Shown here piece by piece: positions 1 through 10,104 of a DNA stretch of 64,000 nt. The stretch comes from Mycobacterium sp. D16Q14 (GTDB taxonomy: Bacteria; Actinomycetota; Actinomycetes; Mycobacteriales; Mycobacteriaceae). The stretch lies in assembly GCA_002013415.1 (NCBI GenBank), contig MAEX01000004.1, positions 248,001 to 312,000 of the forward strand. Direction: 5' to 3'. Within the stretch, counting starts at the first letter, position 1. Each line of letters begins with the position of its first letter. Both the position numbers and the translations under genes were made by a program. The notes under the pieces were generated by a model. It ran no database searches and was not told the DNA's origin. It saw only the letters and a program-made list of their open reading frames with translations.

Positions 1-467
1 ACGACGGCGATGGGCCGCACGTTCTCGGGGATGTTGAACACAGCAGACGTCTCCTCCACCCGGAAACCGGCCATCGGATGGGTGTGCAGACCATGGGAGC
101 GCGCCTCCACACCCAGCTGGGCGATGGCCAGCCCGGCATCGACTGCCGCATACACCGCGGTGTTGTCGTCATCACCCAGGTCGGTGCTCACCAGGACGAG
201 CGCCGCCGCAACTTTTGCGTAAGAGTTTCCCCGATTGAGCAGCTCACTCAGCGCTTCGTGGGTGGCGTCGCCGCGCAGACCCGCGATGTACCTGACAGGG
301 AAGCGCTTACCCCAGCTGGCAGCCCAGCGACCCGCTTCGAGCAGGGCTGTCAGGGTCTCGGGAGCCAGGCTTGCGCCGGGATCGAAATGCCGCGGACTCC
401 AGCGCGAGGCGATCAGCGGCTGGATAGGAACCGAGGTGATGGCGGTACGTTCGGTCGGGTTGCCCAT
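1..467 (-). CDS. Nitroreductase family protein, 3' end cut by window edge
   Basis: The reverse strand is open from an ATG to the window edge (155 complete codons seen). The start reads MGNPTERTAITS. Further in are SRWSPRHFDP and LEAGRWAASWGKRFPVRYI, which match the N-terminal FMN-binding pattern of the nitroreductase family (an Arg-rich R-W-S-P-R-x-F segment, then A-R-W-A-x-S). A later stretch, AGLAIAQLGVEARSHGLHTHPMAGF, fits the central helix of the same fold. Such enzymes are FMN-dependent NAD(P)H oxidoreductases acting on nitro or quinone compounds. The substrate cannot be told. It is divergent from ask, with about 85 bp between the starts. The C-terminus is not in the window. Confidence 0.75.
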   Translation of the reverse strand, partial: MGNPTERTAITSVPIQPLIASRWSPRHFDPGASLAPETLTALLEAGRWAASWGKRFPVRYIAGLRGDATHEALSELLNRGNSYAKVAAALVLVSTDLGDDDNTAVYAAVDAGLAIAQLGVEARSHGLHTHPMAGFRVEETSAVFNIPENVRPIAV

Positions 468-552
468 ACGGGCCAGGTTATCGAGTTGTCGTAACCCCTT
501 ATCCTGATGACTGGATCTCCCCGACCCTGGCCGAACAGCAGGAAGGTATGCC

Positions 553-2852
<2,300 letters not shown>

Positions 2853-2853
2853 C

Positions 2854-2873
2854 GATGAGCGCTCGCGCAAAGA
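2854..2873 (+). repeat. Diverged copy of the GATGAGCGCT element
   Basis: GATGAGCGCTCGCGCAAAGA follows the asd stop codon by one base. It matches 17 of the first 20 positions of the 25-bp direct repeat found twice between the MFS and luciferase-like genes at 21385-21441. The shared core is GATGAGCGCT-Y-GCG-Y-R-AAGA. It appears to be a short dispersed element placed at gene ends or starts. Function unknown. Confidence 0.5.
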
Positions 2874-2945
2874 GCGTGGGCAATACACAGGAACTTCACG
2901 GGTTTTCCCTGGGTAACGGTCAGTCGGTTCGGTCATGCTCGGGGC

Positions 2946-3341
2946 ATGACAACTCCAGACAATCCCGATACATCAACGAATCCGGTGTCTGTACCGCAGG
3001 CACCTGCGCCCGCGCCGCGTTCGGCGAGCAACACCCTGCTGGTAAAGATCGCCGCCGTCGTCGGCATCGTCGCGGGCGCGTTCGTGATCCTTGGCGTCAC
3101 CTTCGGTCTGGGCGTGCTGGCCGGCTCGCAATGCGGGCATGGCGGACACGGCGGACCTGGCGGGCACGATCGAAGCCGCGTGATGATGTTCGACCGTGAC
3201 GACGCACCGCCGATGCGGGGCCCGGTGATCATCCAGCGTGGATCGGAGGTAGGGCCGCCGGACTTCCCGTCCGCCCCCGGTGAGCGGCGCCAACTGCCCC
3301 CGCCCCCGCAGTCGCCCTCTCAGACCGCTCCTCGTCCATAG
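2946..3341 (+). CDS. Small membrane-anchored protein with Gly/His and Pro-rich tail
   Basis: This 131-residue protein has three visible parts. Residues 1-28 are polar and Pro/Ala-rich. One hydrophobic segment (about 32-56, VKIAAVVGIVAGAFVILGV onward) is a likely transmembrane anchor. The remainder is a low-complexity tail with GHGGHGGPGGH, then Pro/Gln-rich sequence ending QTAPRP. No catalytic motif is visible. Position downstream of asd corresponds to the small proline-rich protein next to asd in M. tuberculosis (Rv3706c region); that equivalence is from order and composition only. The His/Gly stretch could bind metal, but this is speculation. Confidence 0.7.
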   Translation: MTTPDNPDTSTNPVSVPQAPAPAPRSASNTLLVKIAAVVGIVAGAFVILGVTFGLGVLAGSQCGHGGHGGPGGHDRSRVMMFDRDDAPPMRGPVIIQRGSEVGPPDFPSAPGERRQLPPPPQSPSQTAPRP

Positions 3342-3418
3342 CGATCCCACCGCGGCGCCACTGGCTACCCTGTCCAGGGATGGCTAGTGGCGCCGTGGCG
3401 TCGGATGGGAGATGAGGC

Positions 3419-4552
3419 GTGCGGCGCATCGCGGCTCTGTTGACTGCGATGGTCTTAACGATCCTTCAATTGGCTTATATTCCAGCCACACTCGCCGACC
3501 CGCTACGTCCCGTTCCGCCGGCTCTCGCTCCCGGTGAGGTGGTGCGGATTGGCCCCGTCGCGGGCACCGGCACCGCGACCTCTGACTACAATCTCGGTGC
3601 GACCGACTTGTGCGAGTTCATGGTCTTCACCGGCGGCATGCTGCAGATCTGCGGCGACAGCTTCGCAGGCCAGGGTGTGGGATATGGCGGCTGGTACTCC
3701 CCGGTGGCGCTGCGCGTCGACACGGAAACGGTGCCGAACACCTCCGGCGTGCGTCACTCCGGTGTCCTGGGCATCGACCGACCGCTCTTGGAGGACCCGA
3801 CACCGCCGGGATTCTCCCAACTTCCCGCCGGCGTCATCGATATCAACGGCACCAACTGGCTGTTCATCGCCGTCACCAAGAATTTGATCCCCCAGTCGAC
3901 ACGACTGGTGAAGCCCGACCCCTTCCGCGCGGGATGGCCGACCGTGCCGGGATCGATACGACCTGGGGACTACGCGGGCGGCCAACAGACCCAGATCAGC
4001 GGCTACTACGACCCGCTGTGGACACCCGAGTCGCCGAAGGGCTGGGTGTACATCGTCAGCGACGCCTTCGATCGCTCGCGGCCGGTGGTCCTGTACCGGG
4101 CCAAGCCCGACACGTTCACCGACCGTGCGACCTGGCAGGGCTGGGGAACAGACGCGCAGGGGAAGTGGGCCTGGGGTGCCGCCGTGACGCCATTGTTCAA
4201 CGATCACCTGGGCGAGCTGAGTATGAAGATGGTGGACGGACAGGCGGTGCTGTCCTACTTCAATCAGACCACGGGCAACGTCGAGGTGCGGGTCGCTGAC
4301 AACCCGACGCGTCTCGGTGCGGTGCCCGCGACCACAGTGGTGAATGCCGGGGCCTGGCCGGCGATGGCGGACGAACTTCCCGAGTCCTGGGACAACACCT
4401 TGGCTCAGCCGTACGGGGGATACATTGGGCCGGACTCCACGCTCGATCGCCTCAGCATCTACGTCAGCCAGTGGAACACCGACTCTCGCGATCACGCGCC
4501 CTATCGGGTGATCGAATTCGCGGTGAACCCGCTGCTTGCCGGTGAGGGCTAA
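3419..4552 (+). CDS. Secreted DUF4185 domain protein
   Basis: The 377-residue protein starts with a signal peptide (MRRIAALLTAMVLTILQLAYIPATLA, then DPLRPVPP). The body matches actinobacterial DUF4185 proteins, a beta-propeller-like fold: DLCEFMVFTGGMLQICGDSF, then repeats with G-W-Y-S-P-V-A and FTDRATWQGWG. The strand-rich pattern resembles secreted glycan-binding or glycosidase propellers, but no catalytic residues can be named. The start is GTG. An ATG seven bases upstream is in another frame. It sits where M. tuberculosis carries Rv3707c beside asd. A glycan substrate in the envelope is a reasonable but unproven guess. Confidence 0.8.
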   Translation: MRRIAALLTAMVLTILQLAYIPATLADPLRPVPPALAPGEVVRIGPVAGTGTATSDYNLGATDLCEFMVFTGGMLQICGDSFAGQGVGYGGWYSPVALRVDTETVPNTSGVRHSGVLGIDRPLLEDPTPPGFSQLPAGVIDINGTNWLFIAVTKNLIPQSTRLVKPDPFRAGWPTVPGSIRPGDYAGGQQTQISGYYDPLWTPESPKGWVYIVSDAFDRSRPVVLYRAKPDTFTDRATWQGWGTDAQGKWAWGAAVTPLFNDHLGELSMKMVDGQAVLSYFNQTTGNVEVRVADNPTRLGAVPATTVVNAGAWPAMADELPESWDNTLAQPYGGYIGPDSTLDRLSIYVSQWNTDSRDHAPYRVIEFAVNPLLAGEG

Positions 4553-4696
4553 CTAACACTCGATTGTTACCAGAGTTTGTCGACCCATGCGAGCTGGCTG
4601 GTTAGGACGGGTAACAATGATTGCTAGCGTAACCTCGATCGACATTGCGGCCGTGAGTGGATAACCGGCGGAGAGGGTTCGCGTACCTTCGTTTCT

Positions 4697-5101
4697 GTGG
4701 ACGCTGAGCAGCTGGCAACCCGCGCAAGCGAGGCTCTGGCGTCCGGAGACGATAGCGAGGCGCTGCGTCTCGCCAATGATGCGCTGGAGCTGGAGCACAA
4801 GAATTCGTTGTCGTGGCGGATCTTGGCCTACTGCCTCGGCAGCATGGGGCGGCATTTCGACGCGATCGATTGCGCGCTTTCCGCAGTGCGATATGGCAGC
4901 CGTGACGCCATCAATCACTACACCCACGCATGGGCTCTCCGTGGTGCCCGCAAACCGAATGAGGCGCTCGCGGCGGCCGATGAGGCCCTCGAACTCGATT
5001 CCGGGTTCGCCGATGCGCTCGCGCTGCGCGCGGTGATCCGCAATGAGCTGGGTGACCGTGCCGGGGCCATCGACGATATGCGCAGGGCGCGCTCCCTCTA
5101 G
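4697..5101 (+). CDS. Tetratricopeptide-repeat protein
   Basis: The 134-residue, all-helical, Ala/Leu-rich protein contains about three TPR-like units: ALASGDDSEALRLANDALELEHKNSLSW, then LGSMGRHFDAIDCALSAVRYG, then ARKPNEALAAADEALELDSGFADALALRAVI. The G-x-A-x-A spacing of TPR helix pairs is clear. There is no signal peptide, so it is probably a cytosolic scaffold or adaptor. The partner is unknown. The GTG start is the first in frame. The stop overlaps the convergent alpha/beta-hydrolase stop by four bases. Confidence 0.75.
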   Translation: MDAEQLATRASEALASGDDSEALRLANDALELEHKNSLSWRILAYCLGSMGRHFDAIDCALSAVRYGSRDAINHYTHAWALRGARKPNEALAAADEALELDSGFADALALRAVIRNELGDRAGAIDDMRRARSL

Positions 5102-5931
5102 TCCTCCAGCGGATGACGCTTCAGGAACTCGTCGATGAGGGCGTTGACCTCCTGAGGGCGTTCCAGAGCGGCCAGATGCCCGATGTTCTCCATGACCACG
5201 AACTCGGCCCCGGGAATCGCCTCGGCCATGAGCTGGGTCTCCACGACGGGAAAGGTCGGATCCTCCCGGCCCGCCACGACCAGGATGGGTGCGGTGATGC
5301 TTCCGAGTAGCTCACGTTGGTCAGGCCGTGCCGGAACCACGCTGTTGACCGCCCAGTAGACGGAGTCGACGTTGAGCTCGCGCAATTCCGCCCGGATTGT
5401 CTGCTCTACCTGAGGGCGTTCTCGCATGATGGTGGGCCCGACGAAGGCCTTCACCGCGCGGGTGGTGAGCGGTTCACGGAATCGGCCGAGAAGCCGGACT
5501 ATCTCGGTGAGCAGCCGAAACTCGACCGTCTGGCGTAGGTTGGCGCGCGAGGCGGTGGCGTTCATCAGCACGGACGCTCCCACCCGATGCGGATACAGCG
5601 CGGCGAAGGTTCCTCCGATCATTCCGCCCCAGGAGTTGCCGACGACGTGTGTGCGTTCGATGCCGAGCGTGTCGAGGATCTGTTCGACGGCGCGTGCGCA
5701 GTCCTCAAACCGGAACATGCGGTGCAGGGCCTGGCTGTCGCCGTGGCCGGGCGGGTCAACGACGATCACCGTGTACCGGTCGGCGAAGTATTCTGCCTGG
5801 TCGGCCCACATGGACCCCGTCATCAGCAGGCTGGACCAGAAGAGGATGGCGGGCCCCTGGCCGCCTACTCGCACGTGCAGTCCGCCGAGGCAGCTTTGGA
5901 TGTACCGGTCATGCAATGTGGCGCCGCCCAT
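5098..5931 (-). CDS. Alpha/beta hydrolase
   Basis: The 277-residue alpha/beta-hydrolase fold protein has an oxyanion region in FWSSLLMTGSMW, strand-turn DPPGHGDS, nucleophile elbow GNSWGGM (Ser), acid in VVAGREDPTFP (Asp), and catalytic His in ENIGHLAALERP, in canonical order. No signal peptide. The family includes C-C hydrolases, esterases and haloperoxidase-like enzymes. The sequence alone does not give a substrate. It is a single gene, convergent with the TPR gene. Confidence 0.9.
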   Translation of the reverse strand: MGGATLHDRYIQSCLGGLHVRVGGQGPAILFWSSLLMTGSMWADQAEYFADRYTVIVVDPPGHGDSQALHRMFRFEDCARAVEQILDTLGIERTHVVGNSWGGMIGGTFAALYPHRVGASVLMNATASRANLRQTVEFRLLTEIVRLLGRFREPLTTRAVKAFVGPTIMRERPQVEQTIRAELRELNVDSVYWAVNSVVPARPDQRELLGSITAPILVVAGREDPTFPVVETQLMAEAIPGAEFVVMENIGHLAALERPQEVNALIDEFLKRHPLED

Positions 5932-5981
5932 GCGCAGCAGGCTAGCGTCTGTGGACGGTTGACAGGGAAGATCTACAGAAT

Positions 5982-6338
5982 GTGGACATGATTGCCGCCC
6001 GGTTTCTGCCGCCAGTGCTGCTCATCTGCTCGAACATCTTCATGACCTTCGCCTGGTATGGGCATCTCAAGTTCAAGGATCACCCGTTGTGGGTGGTTGT
6101 CCTTGTCAGCTGGTTCATCGCGTTTTTCGAGTACTGCCTGGCAGTTCCCGCGAATCGCCTTGGCAGTGAGGTGTATTCGGGCGCGGAGCTCAAGGCGATG
6201 CAAGAGGTCATCACCTTGACGGTCTTTCTGGGTTTCGCCGTGTGGTACCTGGGCGAGAAGCTCACCCTGAATCACCTCGTGGGGTTCGTGTTGATCGCTG
6301 CCGGGGCCTACTTCGTGTTTAACGGCCCGTTCGGCTAG
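5982..6338 (+). CDS. DUF486 (DMT-like) membrane protein
   Basis: The 118-residue protein has four hydrophobic segments (about 8-20, 33-54, 70-88 and 97-115). The sequence FLPPVLLICSNIFMTFAWYGHLKF and EYCLAVPANRLGSEVYS, with LKAMQEVITL, fits the DUF486 family of small inner-membrane proteins related to drug/metabolite transporters. Function is not established. The first codon is GTG; an ATG two codons later is equally possible. It lies just upstream of the furA promoter but is separated from it by an evident promoter. Confidence 0.85.
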   Translation: MDMIAARFLPPVLLICSNIFMTFAWYGHLKFKDHPLWVVVLVSWFIAFFEYCLAVPANRLGSEVYSGAELKAMQEVITLTVFLGFAVWYLGEKLTLNHLVGFVLIAAGAYFVFNGPFG

Positions 6339-6349
6339 AAGGTCATTTC

Positions 6350-6383
6350 TTGACTCATTCCAGAAAAGGCGCATACTGGTGGA
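6350..6383 (+). promoter_or_regulatory. Leaderless Fur-family gene promoter with putative FurA operator
   Basis: TTGACT (6350-6355) and CATACT (6372-6377) are spaced by 16 bases. They place the transcription start on or beside the GTG start codon at 6384, so the mRNA would be leaderless. The stretch TTGACTCATTCCAGAAAAGG closely resembles the autoregulated furA promoter region known from other mycobacteria, where FurA binds over the -35. Confidence 0.65.
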
Positions 6384-6812
6384 GTGACCGTAGTGCAGCC
6401 CCCCGCCCCAGACGCAGCATTGCGCCGGGCGGGACTGCGTGTCACGGCCCCACGCGTCGCGATTCTGAACGCGGTTGCGGCGCATCCACATTCGACCGCA
6501 GACATCATCGCGATGGTGGTGCGTGCCGAGCTTGGGAAGGTGTCCACACAGGCCGTTTATGACGTGCTCAAGGCCTGTGTCAGTGCCGGGTTGGTGCGAC
6601 GCATCGAACCGGCCGGTTCCGCAGCACTTTTTGAGACGCGTATCGGCGATAACCATCACCATCTGGTCTGCCGTCGTTGCGGTGTCGTCACCGATGTGGA
6701 CTGCACCGTTGGGCATGCACCGTGCCTGGAGCCGTCACATACCGCGGGGTTCGTGGTCGACGAGGCCGAAATCGTCTTCTGGGGTCTCTGCCCCGCATGT
6801 CAGCCCAATTAG
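6384..6812 (+). CDS. furA: Fur-family metalloregulator (FurA-like)
   Basis: The 142-residue protein has an N-terminal winged helix (LRRAGLRVTAPRVAILNAV, then STQAVYDVLKACVSAGLVRRI) and a C-terminal metal/dimerisation domain. The domain has histidines at 91-93 (HHH) and Zn-type Cys pairs C96/C99 and C136/C139. It is expected to be an iron- or redox-sensing repressor. It lies 35 bp before the catalase gene and is probably co-transcribed with it, mirroring furA-katG in other mycobacteria. Here the partner is a monofunctional catalase instead of KatG. The GTG start is supported by the leaderless promoter. The name furA rests on this context. Confidence 0.9.
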   Translation: MTVVQPPAPDAALRRAGLRVTAPRVAILNAVAAHPHSTADIIAMVVRAELGKVSTQAVYDVLKACVSAGLVRRIEPAGSAALFETRIGDNHHHLVCRRCGVVTDVDCTVGHAPCLEPSHTAGFVVDEAEIVFWGLCPACQPN

Positions 6813-6847
6813 TTCAGCCCAGTTAGTCAGGTATCGAGGAGGTTTTC

Positions 6848-8311
6848 ATGTCCATCCGAACAACCACGAACACCGGAATCGCGGTGGAGAGCGACGACGA
6901 GTCGTTGACCGCAGGCATCCAGGGCCCGGTCCTGCTGCATGATCACTATCTGATCGAGAAGCTTGCGCAGTTCAACCGGGAACGCGTTCCCGAGCGCATC
7001 GTGCATGCCAAGGGTGCAGGCGCGTACGGAGAGCTCGTCGTCACCGCGGATGTCTCGAAGTACACCAAGGCCAAGCTGTTTCAACCGGGCGTGAAAACAG
7101 AGTCGCTGGTTCGCTTTTCGACGGTGGCGGGGGAACAGGGGAGCCCCGATACGTGGCGTGACCCGCGTGGTTTTGCCATCAAGTTCTATACCGAGGACGG
7201 CAACTATGACCTCGTCGGCAACAACACCCCCGTCTTCTTCATTCGTGATGCCATCAAGTTCCCGGACTTCATCCGCTCGCAGAAGCGGTTGCCGGGATCA
7301 GGGTTGCGGGACCACAACATGCAGTGGGACTTCTGGACGCTGCGTCCCGAGACGGCGCACCAGGTCACCTGGTTGATGGGTGATCGCGGGATCCCGAAGA
7401 GCTACCGCCACATGAATGGATACGGTTCACACACCTATCAGTGGGTCAATGCCGAGGGTGAGCGTTTCTGGGTGAAGTACCACTTCCGGACCGATCAGGG
7501 GCAGGATTTCCTGACCCAGCAGGAGGCGGATGCACTCGCCGGATCCGACGCCGATGCGCATCGTCGTGACCTGTGGGACGCGATCGCGCAAGGCAATTTT
7601 CCGAGCTGGACCCTCCATGTGCAGATCATGCCGGTGGCTGAGGCGCAGGGATACCGATTTAACCCGTTCGATCTGACCAAGGTCTGGTCCAAGAAGGATT
7701 ACCCGCTGATCGAGGTCGGCAAGTGGACGCTCAATCGCAACCCAAGGAACTATTTCGTCGACATCGAGCAGGCTGCCTTCGAACCGTCGAATATCGTTCC
7801 GGGGATTGGCTTTTCGCCCGACAAGATGCTGCTCGGCCGGGTCTTTGCCTACGCCGACGCGCATCGCTACCGGATTGGCACCAACTACGCGCAGTTGCCG
7901 CCGAACTCGCCACGGGCCGCTGAAGTGAACTCTTACTCCAAGGAGGGGGCGATGCGGTATCACTTCAACGAGCCCGAGGTTCCGGTGTACGCCCCCAACT
8001 CCTTTGGCGGTCCGCATGCGGATCCGGAGGCTGCGGGCGACGGCGGCGCGTGGGATTTCGGCGGCACCGCGGTACGCGCCGGGTATGTCCAGCATGCCGA
8101 GGACGGCGACTTCGTTCAGGCCGGAACCTTGGTGCGTGAGGTGCTGAACGACGATCAGCGTGCTCGTCTGGCGAGCAACATCGTCGGCCATGTGCTGGGC
8201 GGCGTCAGCGAACCCGTGCTGTCCAGGGTGTTCGATTACTGGAAGAACGTCGACCCCGAGCTCGGCAAGGCCGTCGAAGAGGGCGTTCGCGCCGGTCTCG
8301 ACGCTCAGTAG
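6848..8311 (+). CDS. katA: Monofunctional haem catalase
   Basis: This 487-residue small-subunit (clade 3 size) catalase decomposes H2O2 in the cytosol. The distal His53 lies in [18 protein letters not shown], the active-site Asn in [15 protein letters not shown], and the proximal haem Tyr in [14 protein letters not shown]. The start has a strong RBS, GAGGAGG, six bases before the ATG. Located directly after the Fur-type regulator, it is probably induced on peroxide or metal stress by release of that repressor. The next gene is Ohr, so this is a peroxide-defence block. KatA is the usual name for this type, used here by family. Confidence 0.96.
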   Translation: MSIRTTTNTGIAVESDDESLTAGIQGPVLLHDHYLIEKLAQFNRERVPERIVHAKGAGAYGELVVTADVSKYTKAKLFQPGVKTESLVRFSTVAGEQGSPDTWRDPRGFAIKFYTEDGNYDLVGNNTPVFFIRDAIKFPDFIRSQKRLPGSGLRDHNMQWDFWTLRPETAHQVTWLMGDRGIPKSYRHMNGYGSHTYQWVNAEGERFWVKYHFRTDQGQDFLTQQEADALAGSDADAHRRDLWDAIAQGNFPSWTLHVQIMPVAEAQGYRFNPFDLTKVWSKKDYPLIEVGKWTLNRNPRNYFVDIEQAAFEPSNIVPGIGFSPDKMLLGRVFAYADAHRYRIGTNYAQLPPNSPRAAEVNSYSKEGAMRYHFNEPEVPVYAPNSFGGPHADPEAAGDGGAWDFGGTAVRAGYVQHAEDGDFVQAGTLVREVLNDDQRARLASNIVGHVLGGVSEPVLSRVFDYWKNVDPELGKAVEEGVRAGLDAQ

Positions 8312-8324
8312 GCAGTTCTTGGAT

Positions 8325-8355
8325 GGCGCCGGTTCTCTTCAAGGGAGCCGGCGCC
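8325..8355 (+). terminator. Hairpin after catalase
   Basis: GGCGCCGG (8325-8332) pairs with CCGGCGCC (8348-8355) across a short, partly paired loop, 13 bases after the catalase stop. There is no real U-run, as is usual for mycobacterial hairpin terminators. It separates katA from ohr. Confidence 0.6.
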
Positions 8356-8372
8356 TTCCGTATGCTCGTCAT

Positions 8373-8801
8373 ATGTCCAATGAGGCCGTCTACACCGCAG
8401 AAGCCACGTCGACCGGGGGAGGCCGTGACGGGCATGTTCGCTCCTCGGATGGCCGGATAGATCTAGACACCCGAATCCCAAAGTCGATGGGCGGCAACGG
8501 GGAAGGCACCAATCCCGAGCAGTTGTTCGCGGCCGGGTATTCGGCGTGCTTCTTGAGCGCGCTCAATCTGGTCGCCCGAATAGCGAAGGTCCAGCTTGAT
8601 CCCGCGACGTCGATCACGGCCAAGGTGGGAATCTTCAAAACCCCCGAGGGCGGTTTCGATCTGTCTGCCGAGCTGGACGGGTATCTGCCCGGGTTGTCTC
8701 AGGAGGTTGCCGAGGACCTCTTGGAACAAGCCCACGAGGTGTGCCCGTACTCCAACGCCACCCGCGGCAACATCGAGGTTACGGTCAAGGCGCGAGTCTG
8801 A
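8373..8801 (+). CDS. ohr: Organic hydroperoxide resistance protein (Ohr/OsmC family)
   Basis: The 142-residue thiol peroxidase reduces organic hydroperoxides. Both redox cysteines are in place: Cys59 in AAGYSACFLSAL and Cys124 in HEVCPYSNATRGN. The N-terminus has the Ohr pattern YTAEATSTGGGRDGHVRSSDG. The ATG used follows the catalase hairpin; a longer reading frame upstream is only katA read out of frame. No MarR-type OhrR gene is adjacent. Its stop TGA shares one base with the ATG of the next gene, suggesting coupled translation with a secreted PknH-C-like protein, an unexpected partner. Confidence 0.95.
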   Translation: MSNEAVYTAEATSTGGGRDGHVRSSDGRIDLDTRIPKSMGGNGEGTNPEQLFAAGYSACFLSALNLVARIAKVQLDPATSITAKVGIFKTPEGGFDLSAELDGYLPGLSQEVAEDLLEQAHEVCPYSNATRGNIEVTVKARV

Positions 8802-9430
8802 TGCGTGCTCTCGTCGTTGTGGCGGTGTCGGGGATGGCCCTGGCCTGTGCGCCGTCTGCGTGGGCTGTCGGTCCGGAGGCATTGGACACCGTTCTACAGG
8901 AACCCGCTGCGGTCAGCAGGATCGTTGGCACCGAGCTGCAGGCCTCACGCGTCCTTGACGCCCCGACGGGCGGTGTTGAGCTGAGCGAGCCGAACTGTGT
9001 GGACTTCGCCGAGGCCGGTTTGGACCAGGTGTTCAATGGGAACCCGGGGACGCTAGTTGCCTACCGGGGCCAGTACTCGAAGAAGTCTGCATCGAACGCG
9101 CGGTACTCCGTGCGACAAGCTGTGGGCGTGTTCAATAGTCCGACGGCTGCGGTCGATCCGGTGGTGGCGTTGCTGTTCATGTCGGACTGTTATGGGCATC
9201 CAATCAAGATCACCGATGACCAAGGGGTAACGGACTCATGGACATTCACTGAGGGAAGCTCCGGCGGTGGTGCGGCCAGCTGGTCGATGACCAATAGCGC
9301 GAACGACCGCAGCTGCTCTGTTGAGATGCGGGCGCGGCAAGAGGTGCTGCTCCAGGTGAAGGTGTGCTCGCCAAGGAACGCTGAACGCGCCGCGTCGCGA
9401 ATTGCCGATGCGATGGAAGCTGGTGTGTGA
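8801..9430 (+). CDS. Secreted PknH-C-like sensor domain protein (1 of 5)
   Basis: The 209-residue protein has a signal peptide (MRALVVVAVSGMALACAPSAWA). The mature part carries the spaced cysteines of the extracellular PknH-type sensor domain: SEPNCVDF, FMSDCYGH, DRSCSVEM and LQVKVCSP. A V-R-Q-A-V-G-V-F segment is typical of the fold. These domains bind unknown ligands outside the cell, either fused to Ser/Thr kinases or alone. No kinase domain or lipobox is present. The ATG overlaps the ohr stop by one base, and its own stop overlaps the next paralogue by one base, so three genes form one operon. Confidence 0.75.
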   Translation: MRALVVVAVSGMALACAPSAWAVGPEALDTVLQEPAAVSRIVGTELQASRVLDAPTGGVELSEPNCVDFAEAGLDQVFNGNPGTLVAYRGQYSKKSASNARYSVRQAVGVFNSPTAAVDPVVALLFMSDCYGHPIKITDDQGVTDSWTFTEGSSGGGAASWSMTNSANDRSCSVEMRARQEVLLQVKVCSPRNAERAASRIADAMEAGV

Positions 9431-10080
9431 TGGGAATGACTCGGATTGTGTCGATTTCGGCGGTGGCCGCCGCGTTCGGCTTGGCACTGGCCCCGGCGGC
9501 GGGCGCCCGTCCGTCCGATCCGGGGGTCGTCAATTACGCGGTGCTCGCGCGCGGTTCGGTAAGCAACGTCATCGGGTCGCAGCTAGGGTCGCATAGCGAG
9601 TTCACTCAGCCGTTCCAGGCGTTCTCGGTGGATGTTCCGGAATGTAACAACTGGTCGGATATCGGGCTGGACGAGGTGTACGCAGATCCGGATCTGGCCT
9701 CGTTCCGGGGCGCGACAACGCAAGACTCCGCGACGGATGCAACGCATTTGGTGAAGCAGTCGATCGGTGTGTTCGCCAACAACGATGCGGCCGACCGCGC
9801 ATTCCATCGGGTGGTGGACCGCACTCAAGGATGCTCTGGGCAGACGGCCACCTTGATCCTGAATGACGGCCGACGCGAGGTGTGGACATTCACCGGACCA
9901 GCGGCCGGCGCCGCCGATGCCGCGTGGATCAAGGAGGAGGCGGGTGTTGACCGCCGCTGCTTCAACCAGACCCGCAGGCGCGAGAACGTGCTGCTGCAGG
10001 CGAAGGTCTGTCAGCCGGGAAACGGCAGCCTTGCGGTGAACGTGCTGGCCAACACGATGCAAAACGGCCTGGGCCAGTAG
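9430..10080 (+). CDS. Secreted PknH-C-like sensor domain protein (2 of 5)
   Basis: A paralogue of the preceding gene (216 residues from the ATG; a GTG one codon earlier is also in frame). The signal peptide is GMTRIVSISAVAAAFGLALA followed by PAAGARP. Four cysteines recur in the same arrangement: VPECNNW, RTQGCSGQ, DRRCFNQ and QAKVCQPG. Shared blocks with its neighbour include GLDEVYADPDLASFRG and V-K-Q-S-I-G-V-F. The stop sits inside a hairpin that also serves the convergent monooxygenase gene. Confidence 0.75.
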   Translation: MGMTRIVSISAVAAAFGLALAPAAGARPSDPGVVNYAVLARGSVSNVIGSQLGSHSEFTQPFQAFSVDVPECNNWSDIGLDEVYADPDLASFRGATTQDSATDATHLVKQSIGVFANNDAADRAFHRVVDRTQGCSGQTATLILNDGRREVWTFTGPAAGAADAAWIKEEAGVDRRCFNQTRRRENVLLQAKVCQPGNGSLAVNVLANTMQNGLGQ

Positions 10081-10096
10081 GGGATTGGCCCAGGCC
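10066..10096. terminator. Bidirectional terminator hairpin
   Basis: GGCCTGGGCCA (10066-10076) and TGGCCCAGGCC (10086-10096) form an 11-bp perfect stem with a 9-base loop over the stop codon of the upstream gene. It stands between two convergent genes. Confidence 0.75.
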
Positions 10097-10104
10097 GCTC
10101 TCAG

